Shown one piece after another: positions 42,448 to 50,373 of a stretch of 60,102 nt of DNA. This DNA comes from Mycobacterium sp. 852002-51971_SCH5477799-a (GTDB taxonomy: Bacteria > Actinomycetota > Actinomycetes > Mycobacteriales > Mycobacteriaceae). A program made the translations under genes and the position numbers. The stretch is from the NCBI RefSeq assembly GCF_001667145.1, contig NZ_LZIF01000038.1, positions 1 through 60,102 of the forward strand, read 5' to 3'. How positions within the stretch are numbered: position 1 is the stretch's first letter; every line of letters starts with the position of its first letter. The notes under the pieces are model-generated. The model made no database searches. It worked only from the letters and a program-made list of their open reading frames with translations, and was not told where the DNA came from.

Positions 42448-43869
42448 ATGCGGCGCGCGCAACGCCAGGTGAGTTCCGGTTCTGTGGGGCAGGATCCCGC
42501 CGCGCCGGACGGCGGAGTCAATCCGCAACTGCGCCAAGGGCTGTCGCAGCGACAGCTCAGCATGATCGCCCTCGGCGGCGTGATCGGGGCCGGGCTGTTC
42601 GTCGGGTCGGGGGTGGTGATCAAAGACACCGGCCCGGCGGCGTTCCTCACCTACGCGCTTTGCGGTCTGCTCGTCGTCCTGGTGATGCGGATGCTCGGCG
42701 AGATGGCGGCCGCGAACCCGTCAACCGGGTCGTTCGCCGACTATGCGGCCAACGCCCTGGGCGGCTGGGCGGGTTTCTCGGTCGCCTGGCTGTATTGGTA
42801 TTTCTGGGTGATCGTGGTGGGTTTCGAGGCGGTCGCAGGCGGCAAGGTGCTCAACTATTGGTTCCATGCGCCGCTCTGGCTGCTGTCGCTATGCCTGATG
42901 GTGTTGATGACCGCGACCAACTTGTTCTCGGTGTCGTCCTTCGGCGAATTCGAATTCTGGTTCGCCGGAATCAAAGTCGCGACGATCGTGGTCTTTCTAA
43001 TCGTGGGCACCGCGTACGTCCTCGGGCTGGTGCCGGGGCATCACGGCGGTCTGGCGAATCTGGGATCGCACGGCGGGTTCTTTCCCCACGGCGTCGGCGC
43101 GGTGTTCGCCGCCATCGTGGTGGTGATCTTCTCCATGGTGGGCGCCGAGATCGTCACCGTCGCCGCCGCGGAAAGCCGCGATCCCGAGCTCGCGGTCCAA
43201 AAGGCCACCCGATCGGTCGTGGCGCGCATCGGGATCTTCTTCGTCGGTTCGGTCTTCCTGCTGGTGGTGCTGTTGCCCTGGGATTCCGTGGAACTCGGTG
43301 CCTCGCCGTACGTGGCCGCGCTCAAACACATGGGGCTTTCCGGTGCGGACCAGGTGATGAACGCCGTCGTGCTGACCGCGGTGCTGTCCTGCCTGAACTC
43401 CGGCCTCTACACGGCTTCGCGCATGATGTTCGTGCTCGCCGAGCGGGGCGAGGCCCCAATGCAATTGGTCAAGCTCAGCGGGCGCGGCGTCCCCCACTTC
43501 GCGATCCTGTGTTCGTCGGCGGTCGGATTCCTGTGCGTCATCATGGCCCGCGTCGCGCCCAACACCGTGTTCCTCTTCCTGCTCAACTCGTCGGGCGCCA
43601 TCATCCTGTTCGTCTATTGGCTGATCGCCCTGTCTCAGATCGTCCTGCGCCGCCGGACGCCCGCGGAAAAGCTGACGGTGAAGATGTGGTTCTACCCGGT
43701 GCTGTCCATCCTCACGCTGGCCGGAATCACGGCCGTGCTGGTCCGAATGGCGTTCGACCACACCGCACGTAGCCAGCTATGGCTCAGCCTGCTGTCCTGG
43801 GCGGTGGTGATCGGGGTCTATTTTGTCGCGCGGTTGCGCGGCCGCGTTGGCGCGGTCTCCGAAGAATAG
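42448..43869 (+). CDS. gabP: Amino acid permease of the APC superfamily (GabP-like, Rv0522)
   Basis: A 473-residue, 12-helix amino acid transporter (AAT family) similar to the GABA permease. Segments include LRQGLSQRQLSMIALGGVIGAGLFVGSGVVI (helix 1 substrate motif), AAFLTYALCGLLVVLVMRMLGEMA, FSMVGAEIVTVAAAES and SCLNSGLYTASRMMFVLAERG. GABA specificity is transferred from annotation and not proven. A short convergent gap of 106 bp follows, with a weak AACAA/TTGTT inverted repeat (about 43911-43926) that could end transcription. Confidence 0.9.
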   Translation: MRRAQRQVSSGSVGQDPAAPDGGVNPQLRQGLSQRQLSMIALGGVIGAGLFVGSGVVIKDTGPAAFLTYALCGLLVVLVMRMLGEMAAANPSTGSFADYAANALGGWAGFSVAWLYWYFWVIVVGFEAVAGGKVLNYWFHAPLWLLSLCLMVLMTATNLFSVSSFGEFEFWFAGIKVATIVVFLIVGTAYVLGLVPGHHGGLANLGSHGGFFPHGVGAVFAAIVVVIFSMVGAEIVTVAAAESRDPELAVQKATRSVVARIGIFFVGSVFLLVVLLPWDSVELGASPYVAALKHMGLSGADQVMNAVVLTAVLSCLNSGLYTASRMMFVLAERGEAPMQLVKLSGRGVPHFAILCSSAVGFLCVIMARVAPNTVFLFLLNSSGAIILFVYWLIALSQIVLRRRTPAEKLTVKMWFYPVLSILTLAGITAVLVRMAFDHTARSQLWLSLLSWAVVIGVYFVARLRGRVGAVSEE

Positions 43870-43975
43870 GATTGTTTGACGAGCGCTAGCACATGCGCTA
43901 CCGGATTTCGAACAACCAAAATTGTTGAGTTGCGGTATCGCTGTGACAGCTGTGGCCGAAAGTCCCACGGGCCAG

Positions 43976-44893
43976 TCAGCTCCATCGCCGTTCGATCGAG
44001 GTGATCAGCGCGGTCAGGGTCGCGTTCACCGGCGCGGCAACGCCGACCCGGGCGCCCTGGCGCGGGACCGCGCCGTTGATGACGTCGATCTCACTGACCC
44101 GGCGAGCCTCGTGGTCCAGCAGCGCCGATGGTTTGGCGTCGGGCATCTGCGCGCCGAAGGCGCGGACGTGTTCGACCGCATCGGTGACGGCGACCGCGAT
44201 GCCCGACGCCCGCGCGACGGTCCACGCCTCCGTCGCGGCCGCCTGGCTGACCGGCGCCATCTCCGGATCGTCCATCACCTGCCCGACGGTCATGCCGGTC
44301 AGCGCGCATGGGGCCCTGTAGGCGGCGTTGCAGATGAGCTTCTCCCATTGCATCGCGGCGATGTCAGGGACCGCGGCCGCATCGAATCCGGCGGCCGCCC
44401 ATGCCCGCGCGATTGATTCGACCGTGGCGAGTGGCAGCGACGCGTAGGCGCCGAACCGCATCGCCTTCATGGCGTTGTGCCGCACATGCCCGGGGGCCAC
44501 GGTCGCCGCGCCGAATCCGCTGGCGATTCCGACCGCGACCCGCTCCTCACCGACGATGCCCGCCACGATTTCCGCCGACCCCAGGCCGTTCTGGATGGTC
44601 AGCACCGGGGTCGCCGGATCCAGCATCGAAAAAGCTTGTCGGGCACCGGTCGTCACGTCGGCCGCCTTCACCGCGAGCACAATCAGGTCCATCGCCTCGT
44701 CCGGTGCGGTGGTGCTCGCCCGCACCGGCACCACCTGGTCGTAGCCCGGACCGGTGACCCGCAGCCCGTGTCGGGTGATCTGATCGATGCCGGCCTGGTA
44801 GCGGTCGACGGCCAGTACGTCGTTACCCGCGGTGGCCAGCCTGGCCGCATAGATGGAACCCATGGCACCGCAACCGATTACGGCGATCTTCAT
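43976..44893 (-). CDS. Ketopantoate reductase-like (ApbA/PanE family) dehydrogenase
   Basis: A 305-residue two-domain reductase. The N-terminal Rossmann fold has MKIAVIGCGAMGSIYAARL (G7-x-G9-x2-G12), DLIVLAVKAADV and the LTIQNGLGS motif. The C-terminal helical domain contains MQWEKLICNAAYRAPCALTG (catalytic Lys region) and HVRAFG. The family reduces 2-oxo acids with NADPH. The gene overlaps the tartrate-dehydratase-like gene by four bases (ATGA), so a role in 2-oxo/2-hydroxy acid metabolism is more likely than pantothenate synthesis. Confidence 0.88.
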   Translation of the reverse strand: MKIAVIGCGAMGSIYAARLATAGNDVLAVDRYQAGIDQITRHGLRVTGPGYDQVVPVRASTTAPDEAMDLIVLAVKAADVTTGARQAFSMLDPATPVLTIQNGLGSAEIVAGIVGEERVAVGIASGFGAATVAPGHVRHNAMKAMRFGAYASLPLATVESIARAWAAAGFDAAAVPDIAAMQWEKLICNAAYRAPCALTGMTVGQVMDDPEMAPVSQAAATEAWTVARASGIAVAVTDAVEHVRAFGAQMPDAKPSALLDHEARRVSEIDVINGAVPRQGARVGVAAPVNATLTALITSIERRWS

Positions 44894-46077
44894 CCGTGGT
44901 ATCTCCCATCGGTCATCTCGGCGATCAGCTCGGCCAGGCCCGCCTTCTGCTCGAGCCCGAAGCCCGCGGCGTCGGTCGGCGAGATCCGGCCCGCCGACAA
45001 TGCGCACGCGTCGGCGTAGCCGCCGAACGGCGCGAACACGCCGGGGTAAGCCTCACATCCGCCCAGGCCCAGCCCGGCCGCGATGTGCAAATTGATCAGG
45101 TGACCGCCGTGCGGGAACGCGAAACGGCGATCGAAGCCATGCGACGCCGCGACGTCGAGCATCCGCATGTACTCGCTCAGTCCGTAGCTCAGGCCCGGAT
45201 CCATCTGGAAGACATCATGATTGGGCCGCATTGCGCCGTAGCGCAGCAGATTGATCACATCCGGCACCGAGAACAGGTTTTCCCCGGTGGCCACCGCACC
45301 GCCATAGCACTCCGTCACCGCCCCGTTCAGCGCGTAATCGAGGGGATCGCCCGGCTCTTCGTACCAGCGCAGGCCGTAGGGGGCCAGCGCGCTCGCCCAG
45401 CGGGTGGCCTCGGTCCGGTCGAAGCGGCCGTTCGCGTCGACGGCGACCCGTGCCGCGTCGCCGACGATGTCGACGACGGCCTCGATCCGCGCGAGGTCCT
45501 CGGCCAACACGGCGCCGCCGATCTTCATCTTGACCGCGTCATAGCCGGCGTCGAGGTATCCCCGCATTTCCGCGCGCAGCCGATCGACGCCGCCGTCGCC
45601 GTAGTAGTAGCCACCCGCGGCGTACACCGGAACCGACGGTGCGGGGTCTCGTCCGGCGTGGCGGGCGATGGTCACGCAGGCCGGCTCGTCGCGCAGTTTC
45701 GCGTTCAGGTCCCAGCAGGCCAGTTCCAGCGCGGCCGCGGCCGCCGCCCGGTCGCCATGACCGCCGGGTTTCTCATCGGTGAGCGCACAGGCCAGAACGG
45801 CCGCGGGATCGAGATATCCGGACGCGTCCAGCAGCGCGTCGGGGGAGGCGGCCAGCAGCCGCGGGATCATCCGGTCGCGCAGGATTCCACTCTGCGCAAA
45901 CCGGCCGATCGAATCGAAAGCCACACCTACCACGGGCCGCCCGTGTCGGACCACATCGGTGACCACCACGACCAGCGAGACCGTGTGTTGGGAGAAGTTG
46001 ACCACCGCGTTGGCGGGCCCGCCGCGCGGCCCGGCGGCGAGGGCGACCGCCCGCTCGGCGATCGCCGTGATCCGCAT
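44890..46077 (-). CDS. Enolase-superfamily dehydratase, D-tartrate dehydratase-like
   Basis: A 395-residue mandelate-racemase-subgroup protein closely resembling Bradyrhizobium D-tartrate dehydratase (TarD), which converts D-tartrate to oxaloacetate with Mg2+. Shared segments are DEKPGGHGDRAAA, VYAAGGYYYG, YDAVKMKIGG (K183, K185), VAVDANGRF (metal ligand D214), RWYEEPGDPLDYAL (E240), ATGENLFS (E266) and FPHGGHLINL (acid/base H323). Each is one residue from the corresponding TarD position. Its stop overlaps the PanE-like ATG, and it begins 4 bp after the DUF385 gene. The pair has no counterpart at this place in M. tuberculosis. Confidence 0.88.
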   Translation of the reverse strand: MRITAIAERAVALAAGPRGGPANAVVNFSQHTVSLVVVVTDVVRHGRPVVGVAFDSIGRFAQSGILRDRMIPRLLAASPDALLDASGYLDPAAVLACALTDEKPGGHGDRAAAAAALELACWDLNAKLRDEPACVTIARHAGRDPAPSVPVYAAGGYYYGDGGVDRLRAEMRGYLDAGYDAVKMKIGGAVLAEDLARIEAVVDIVGDAARVAVDANGRFDRTEATRWASALAPYGLRWYEEPGDPLDYALNGAVTECYGGAVATGENLFSVPDVINLLRYGAMRPNHDVFQMDPGLSYGLSEYMRMLDVAASHGFDRRFAFPHGGHLINLHIAAGLGLGGCEAYPGVFAPFGGYADACALSAGRISPTDAAGFGLEQKAGLAELIAEMTDGRYHG

Positions 46078-46081
46078 GTCG

Positions 46082-46477
46082 TCAGGAAGTCCGCGTGAGC
46101 AATACCGCTTGCTCGAACGGCAACCTAGTGAAAACCCGTCGCACCCCGCGTGTTACGTACGCCGCCGCCTCATCCCTGGTGACCACGCGCGGATCCGCGA
46201 TGTCGAAGGTCTTGCCCTTGCTGCGCAGCCGGCCACCGCCCGCCGCCTTCAGATTCTTCAGCCAATCCCGGTCGGGGCCATAGGTCAACACGATGGCCAC
46301 CCCGGGTTTGCCATTGACCTCAGTGTTGAACACGTTCACCGGTGTCCGGTACGGCTTGCCGGAGCGTCGTCCGACATGCTCGACGATCCCGAACGGCGGA
46401 AGCCAACCGGCCCACATCCGCTGAATCGGGTTGGTGACGTGACGGTTGAACCGGGCGAGCCTATCTGGGAGTTGCAT
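46082..46477 (-). CDS. Deazaflavin (F420)-dependent nitroreductase-fold protein (DUF385, Rv0523c-like)
   Basis: A 131-residue protein of the F420-binding split-beta-barrel (Ddn/DUF385) family. Typical segments are VEHVGRRSGKPYRTPVNVF (cofactor-phosphate contact region, about 33-51) and VAIVLTYGPDRDWLKNLKAAG. The C-terminus FTRLPFEQAVLLTRTS follows. The ATG at 46477 gives the family's usual length; an open frame extends far upstream but antisense to the small coiled-coil gene. It stands first in a reverse operon with the tartrate-dehydratase-like and PanE-like genes. Substrate unknown. Confidence 0.85.
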   Translation of the reverse strand: MQLPDRLARFNRHVTNPIQRMWAGWLPPFGIVEHVGRRSGKPYRTPVNVFNTEVNGKPGVAIVLTYGPDRDWLKNLKAAGGGRLRSKGKTFDIADPRVVTRDEAAAYVTRGVRRVFTRLPFEQAVLLTRTS

Positions 46478-46537
46478 ACCGCTATCCAACTCGCAGGCGC
46501 GGGAAGAGGACAACCCCGCCTCGACGCAACAAGGGTC

Positions 46538-46543
46538 TACTGT
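46538..46543 (+). promoter_or_regulatory. -10 element of a probable leaderless promoter for the 114-residue gene
   Basis: TACTGT is followed by 6 nt and ATG 46550. Confidence 0.45.
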
Positions 46544-46549
46544 CATCTC

Positions 46550-46894
46550 ATGGGCGAGGCAGCGGGAAACGAGGCCGCGCGGCGCGCCGAAGAACTGCTG
46601 CGCAGGGGGGCAGAACTGTCCGCGGGTCAGGGCATCACCGAGGACGACGTGAAGCGTGCCGCCGAACACGCCGAGCATTCCCATGAGCGCGACCAGGTGG
46701 CACATCAACGAGGGGTGCACCGCCACTACGAAGCCGGCGTCGCGCACGAGCGCGCCGCCGAAGTCGAGGAACGCGCGGTCGCCGAGGGCCTCGGCGATGT
46801 CGAGGCGCACCGGCGTGCGGCGGAAAAAGAACACGAAGCCGCGCGTCGCAACTTCATCGCGGCGCAGGAATCCGACCGGCAGGACGCCGACTAA
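46550..46894 (+). CDS. Small charged helical hypothetical protein
   Basis: A 114-residue, highly charged protein made almost entirely of Ala/Glu/Arg/His helical sequence (RAAEHAEHSHERDQVAHQRG, AAEVEERAVAEGLGDVEAHR), probably a coiled coil. No signal peptide or membrane segment. Third codon positions are strongly G/C, which supports real coding, and the ATG has a well-placed -10 element 6 nt upstream. It diverges from the DUF385 gene with a 72-bp gap. Family and function not recognised. Confidence 0.7.
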   Translation: MGEAAGNEAARRAEELLRRGAELSAGQGITEDDVKRAAEHAEHSHERDQVAHQRGVHRHYEAGVAHERAAEVEERAVAEGLGDVEAHRRAAEKEHEAARRNFIAAQESDRQDAD

Positions 46895-46984
46895 CCTGCC
46901 TGCCGGCACCGCGCCGCCTCCCCATAGCACGTTCTGCTACACCCTGTAGTGGAATGGGCCGCGAGGGCTGGGACACTAGTCGTC

Positions 46985-48334
46985 ATGGGAAGCAGTGATC
47001 AGGCGACCGCGCACGCCAGCGGGGTCCCCCGGGCCACGGCCGCGTCGGCCCGGTTGTTCGAGGACGCCTGCGCCGTCATCCCCGGCGGCGTGAACTCTCC
47101 GGTTCGCGCGTTCAGCGCGGTGGGCGGGACGCCGCCGTTCATCACCGACGCGCGCGGATGCCGCCTGACCGACGCCGACGGCAACCGCTACGTGGACCTG
47201 GTCTGCTCGTGGGGCCCGATGATCCTGGGTCACGCGCACCCTGCCGTCGTCGAGGCCGTCGCCAAGGCCGCCGCATCGGGGCTATCGTTCGGCGCGCCCA
47301 CCCCGGCCGAGAGCGAGCTGGCCGCCGAGATCATCGGGCGGGTCGCGCCGGTCGAGCGGATCCGGCTGGTCAACTCCGGCACCGAGGCCACCATGAGCGC
47401 GGTCCGGCTGGCCCGCGGCTTCACCGGGCGGGCCAAGGTCGTCAAGTTCTCCGGCTGCTACCACGGCCACGTCGACGCGCTGCTCGCCGACGCGGGCTCC
47501 GGGGTGGCGACGCTGGGGCTGCCGTCCTCGCCGGGAGTCACCGGCGCGACGGCGGCCGACACAATCGTGTTGCCCTACAACGACATCGACGCTGTGCAAC
47601 AGAGCTTCGCCCGGTTCGGTGAGCAGATCGCGGCGGTGATCACCGAGGCCAGCCCAGGCAACATGGGTGTGGTCCCGCCCGCGCCCGGCTACAACGCGGC
47701 GCTGCGCGCGATCACCGCCGAGCACGGCGCGCTGCTGATCATCGACGAGGTGATGACCGGCTTCCGGGTCAACCGAAGTGGTTGGTACGGAATCGATCCC
47801 GTGGACGCCGATCTGTTCACCTTCGGCAAGGTGATGAGCGGCGGTCTGCCGGCCGCGGCGTTCGGCGGGCGGGCCGACGTGATGGAGCGACTGGCGCCGC
47901 TGGGGCCGGTGTATCAGGCCGGGACGCTCTCGGGTAACCCGGTCGCGATGGCCGCCGGGCTGGCCACCCTGCGCAACGCCGACGCCACCGCCTACGCAAC
48001 CCTGGACGCCAACGCCGATCGCCTGGCCGGACTTTTCTCCGAGGCGCTCACGAATGCCGGTGTGGCGCACCAGATTCCGCGGGCCGGAAACATGTTCAGC
48101 GTGTTCTTCTCCGAAACGCCGGTGACGGACTTCGCGTCCGCGCGGGCCACCCAGACGTGGCGCTACCCGCCCTTCTTCCACGCGCTGCTGGACGCGGGCG
48201 TGTACCCGCCGTGCAGCGCCTTCGAGGCGTGGTTCGTCTCGACCGCGCTCGACGACGGCGCGTTCGACCGGATCGCCGACGCCCTGCCCACCGCGGCCAG
48301 GGCCGCCGCCCAAGCTGAGGAGGGGAAGTCCTGA
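46985..48334 (+). CDS. hemL: Glutamate-1-semialdehyde 2,1-aminomutase HemL
   Basis: PLP-dependent class-III aminotransferase that converts glutamate-1-semialdehyde to 5-aminolevulinate, the step after HemA. The 449-residue enzyme has [20 protein letters not shown], the [12 protein letters not shown] segment, [10 protein letters not shown] (D254) and the PLP lysine K282 in [12 protein letters not shown]. It is shorter than M. tuberculosis HemL by an internal insertion after VATLGL. ATG 46985 matches MGSSDQAT of relatives. It is separated from hemACDB by 14 kb. The stop overlaps the next ATG by one base (TGATG). Confidence 0.96.
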   Translation: MGSSDQATAHASGVPRATAASARLFEDACAVIPGGVNSPVRAFSAVGGTPPFITDARGCRLTDADGNRYVDLVCSWGPMILGHAHPAVVEAVAKAAASGLSFGAPTPAESELAAEIIGRVAPVERIRLVNSGTEATMSAVRLARGFTGRAKVVKFSGCYHGHVDALLADAGSGVATLGLPSSPGVTGATAADTIVLPYNDIDAVQQSFARFGEQIAAVITEASPGNMGVVPPAPGYNAALRAITAEHGALLIIDEVMTGFRVNRSGWYGIDPVDADLFTFGKVMSGGLPAAAFGGRADVMERLAPLGPVYQAGTLSGNPVAMAAGLATLRNADATAYATLDANADRLAGLFSEALTNAGVAHQIPRAGNMFSVFFSETPVTDFASARATQTWRYPPFFHALLDAGVYPPCSAFEAWFVSTALDDGAFDRIADALPTAARAAAQAEEGKS

Positions 48335-48942
48335 TGGCCGAGCACACCCGGGTGCACGTGGTGCGGCACGGCGAGGTGTACAACCCGAGCGGCATCCTCT
48401 ACGGGCGGCTGCCCGGATTTCACCTCTCCGACAACGGCCGCGCGCAAGCGGCCGCGGTGGCCGACGCGCTGGCTCACCGGGACATCGTCGCGGTGATCGC
48501 CTCGCCACTGGAACGGGCCCAGGAGACCGCCGCGCCCATCGCCGCCAAGCACGGCCTGACCGTTGATACCGACCCGGAGCTGATCGAATCGGCCAACTTC
48601 TTCCAGGGCAAACGGGTCGGGCCGGGCGACGGCGCCTGGCGCGACCCGCGGGTGTGGTGGCAGCTGCGCAACCCGTTGCGGCCGTCCTGGGGCGAGCCGT
48701 ACGCCGAGATCGCGGCCCGGATGCAGACGGCGGTGGACAAGGCGCGCGCCCGCGGCGCCGGCCACGAGGTGGTGTGTGTCAGCCACCAACTCCCGGTGTG
48801 GACGCTGCGGCTGCACGCGACCGGCCGGCGACTATGGCACGATCCGCGGCGGCGAGAATGCGGGCTCGCGTCAGTGACGACCCTGGTCTACGACGGCGAC
48901 CGCCTGGTCGACGTCGAGTACAACGAACCGGCGGCGCCTTGA
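48334..48942 (+). CDS. Histidine phosphatase / phosphoglycerate mutase-like protein (Rv0525-like)
   Basis: A 202-residue histidine-phosphatase-superfamily protein. The nucleophile is H12 in VHVVRHGEVYNP, and the second catalytic His lies in EVVCVSHQLPVWTLR. IASPLERAQETAAPIA provides the substrate-site arginine. The WRDPRVWWQLRNPLRPSWGEPYAEIAARM region is characteristic of the Rv0525 group. The substrate is unknown; it is not a glycolytic mutase, since Gpm1 is encoded elsewhere in the window. It is coupled to hemL and to the following lipoprotein gene. Confidence 0.87.
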   Translation: MAEHTRVHVVRHGEVYNPSGILYGRLPGFHLSDNGRAQAAAVADALAHRDIVAVIASPLERAQETAAPIAAKHGLTVDTDPELIESANFFQGKRVGPGDGAWRDPRVWWQLRNPLRPSWGEPYAEIAARMQTAVDKARARGAGHEVVCVSHQLPVWTLRLHATGRRLWHDPRRRECGLASVTTLVYDGDRLVDVEYNEPAAP

Positions 48943-49577
48943 CCGCGCGACGACAGGCGATGGCCGGGGCCGTGCTGGTGGCACTGCTTCCCGGCCTGGT
49001 CGCCGGCTGCTCCTCGGGGCACGACGCCGTCGCCCAGGGCGGCACCTTCGAATTCGTCTCGCCCGGCGGCAAGACCGACATCTACTACGACCCGCCGTCC
49101 AGCCGCGGCCGTCCCGGCGCGCTGGCCGGACCCGACCTGGCCGACCCCGCGCACACGCTGTCGCTGGGCGACCCGATCTTCGCTGGCCGGGTCGTGGTCA
49201 TCAACATCTGGGGGCAGTGGTGTGGGCCGTGCCGCGCCGAGGTCACCCAGCTTCAGCAGGTGTATGACGCCACCCGGGGATCCGGGGTGTCCTTCCTGGG
49301 TATCGACGTCCGGGACAACAACCGGCAAGCGGGGCTGGACTTCGTGAACGACCGCAAGGTGACCTTCCCGTCCATCTACGACCCGGCGATGCGCACCCTG
49401 ATCGCATTCGGCGGTAAATACCCCACCACCGTGATTCCGTCCACGCTGGTCTTGGACCGCCAACACCGCGTCGCGGCGGTCTTCCTGCGCGAATTGCTGG
49501 CGAGTGACCTGCAGCCAGTGGTGCAGCGGCTGGCCGGCGAGGCATCCCCGACCCCGGTTGGCAAGGCGGCGCCGTGA
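48939..49577 (+). CDS. Thioredoxin-like lipoprotein of cytochrome c biogenesis (Rv0526, ResA/CcsX-like)
   Basis: A 212-residue exported thioredoxin-fold protein. A signal peptide ends in a lipobox LVAGC (C24), giving membrane anchoring outside the cell. The redox centre is W-C95-G-P-C98 in NIWGQWCGPCRAE, and the cis-Pro loop is in YPTTVIPSTLVL. It would keep apocytochrome c cysteines reduced, taking electrons from CcdA, encoded 16 bp downstream. The likely start is TTG 48939, overlapping the previous stop (TTGA). The first gene of the cytochrome c assembly set. Confidence 0.9.
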   Translation: MTARRQAMAGAVLVALLPGLVAGCSSGHDAVAQGGTFEFVSPGGKTDIYYDPPSSRGRPGALAGPDLADPAHTLSLGDPIFAGRVVVINIWGQWCGPCRAEVTQLQQVYDATRGSGVSFLGIDVRDNNRQAGLDFVNDRKVTFPSIYDPAMRTLIAFGGKYPTTVIPSTLVLDRQHRVAAVFLRELLASDLQPVVQRLAGEASPTPVGKAAP

Positions 49578-49593
49578 CGGGCTCGAGACAGCG

Positions 49594-50373
49594 ATGACCG
49601 GATTCACCCAGCTCGCCGCCGCGGGACCGCTCCTGGTGGCCCTCGGTGCGTGCCTGCTGGCGGGACTGGTGTCGTTCGCCTCGCCGTGCGTGGTGCCGCT
49701 GGTGCCCGGCTACCTGTCGTATCTGGCCGCGGTCGTGGGCGTGGACGAGGAGCCGCCGGCCGGCGCCATCAAAGCCCCACCGAGCGCCCGCTGGCGCGTC
49801 GCGGGATCGGCGGCGTTGTTCGTCGCCGGGTTCACCACCGTGTTCGTGCTCGGCACTGTCGCCGTCCTCGGCCTGACGACCACGCTGATCACCAACCAGC
49901 TGCTGCTGCAACGGGCCGGGGGAGTGCTGACCATCGTCATGGGCCTGGTGTTCGTGGGCCTCATCCCGGCCCTGCAGCGCCAGGCCCGGTTCAGTCCGCG
50001 GCAGCTGACCACGGTCGCCGGGGCGCCGATGCTGGGCGCGGTGTTCGCGTTGGGCTGGACGCCGTGCCTGGGGCCGACGCTGGCCGGCGTGATCACCGTC
50101 GCCTCGGCGACTGACGGCGCGAGCGTGGCCCGCGGAATCGTGCTGGTGATCGCCTACTGCCTGGGCCTGGGCATCCCCTTCGTGCTGCTGGCGTTCGGCT
50201 CGGCGGGCGCGGTGGGCGGCCTGGGCTGGCTGCGCCGGCACACCCGGGCCATCCAGACCTTCGGCGGCGTCCTGCTGATCACGGTCGGCGCGCTGCTGGT
50301 CACCGGGGTGTGGAATGACTTGATCTCGTGGCTGCGCGACGCGCTCGTGTCCGACGTGAGGTTGCCGATTTGA
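49594..50373 (+). CDS. ccdA: Cytochrome c biogenesis thiol-disulfide transporter CcdA
   Basis: A 259-residue, six-helix membrane protein of the DsbD/CcdA family that moves reducing equivalents from cytoplasmic thioredoxin to the extracytoplasmic ResA-like lipoprotein. The two redox cysteines are C32 (SFASPCVVPLVPGYLSYL) and C158 (GWTPCLGPTLAGV). ATG 49594 is used. The stop overlaps the TTG start of the resB gene (TTGA), making an operon with the lipoprotein, ResB and CcsA. Confidence 0.94.
   Translation: MTGFTQLAAAGPLLVALGACLLAGLVSFASPCVVPLVPGYLSYLAAVVGVDEEPPAGAIKAPPSARWRVAGSAALFVAGFTTVFVLGTVAVLGLTTTLITNQLLLQRAGGVLTIVMGLVFVGLIPALQRQARFSPRQLTTVAGAPMLGAVFALGWTPCLGPTLAGVITVASATDGASVARGIVLVIAYCLGLGIPFVLLAFGSAGAVGGLGWLRRHTRAIQTFGGVLLITVGALLVTGVWNDLISWLRDALVSDVRLPI

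Noticed and set aside
46985..48334. Internal deletion in HemL relative to M. tuberculosis
   Set aside because: The missing segment is an insertion peculiar to the M. tuberculosis protein; all HemL motifs are present, so the gene is intact.
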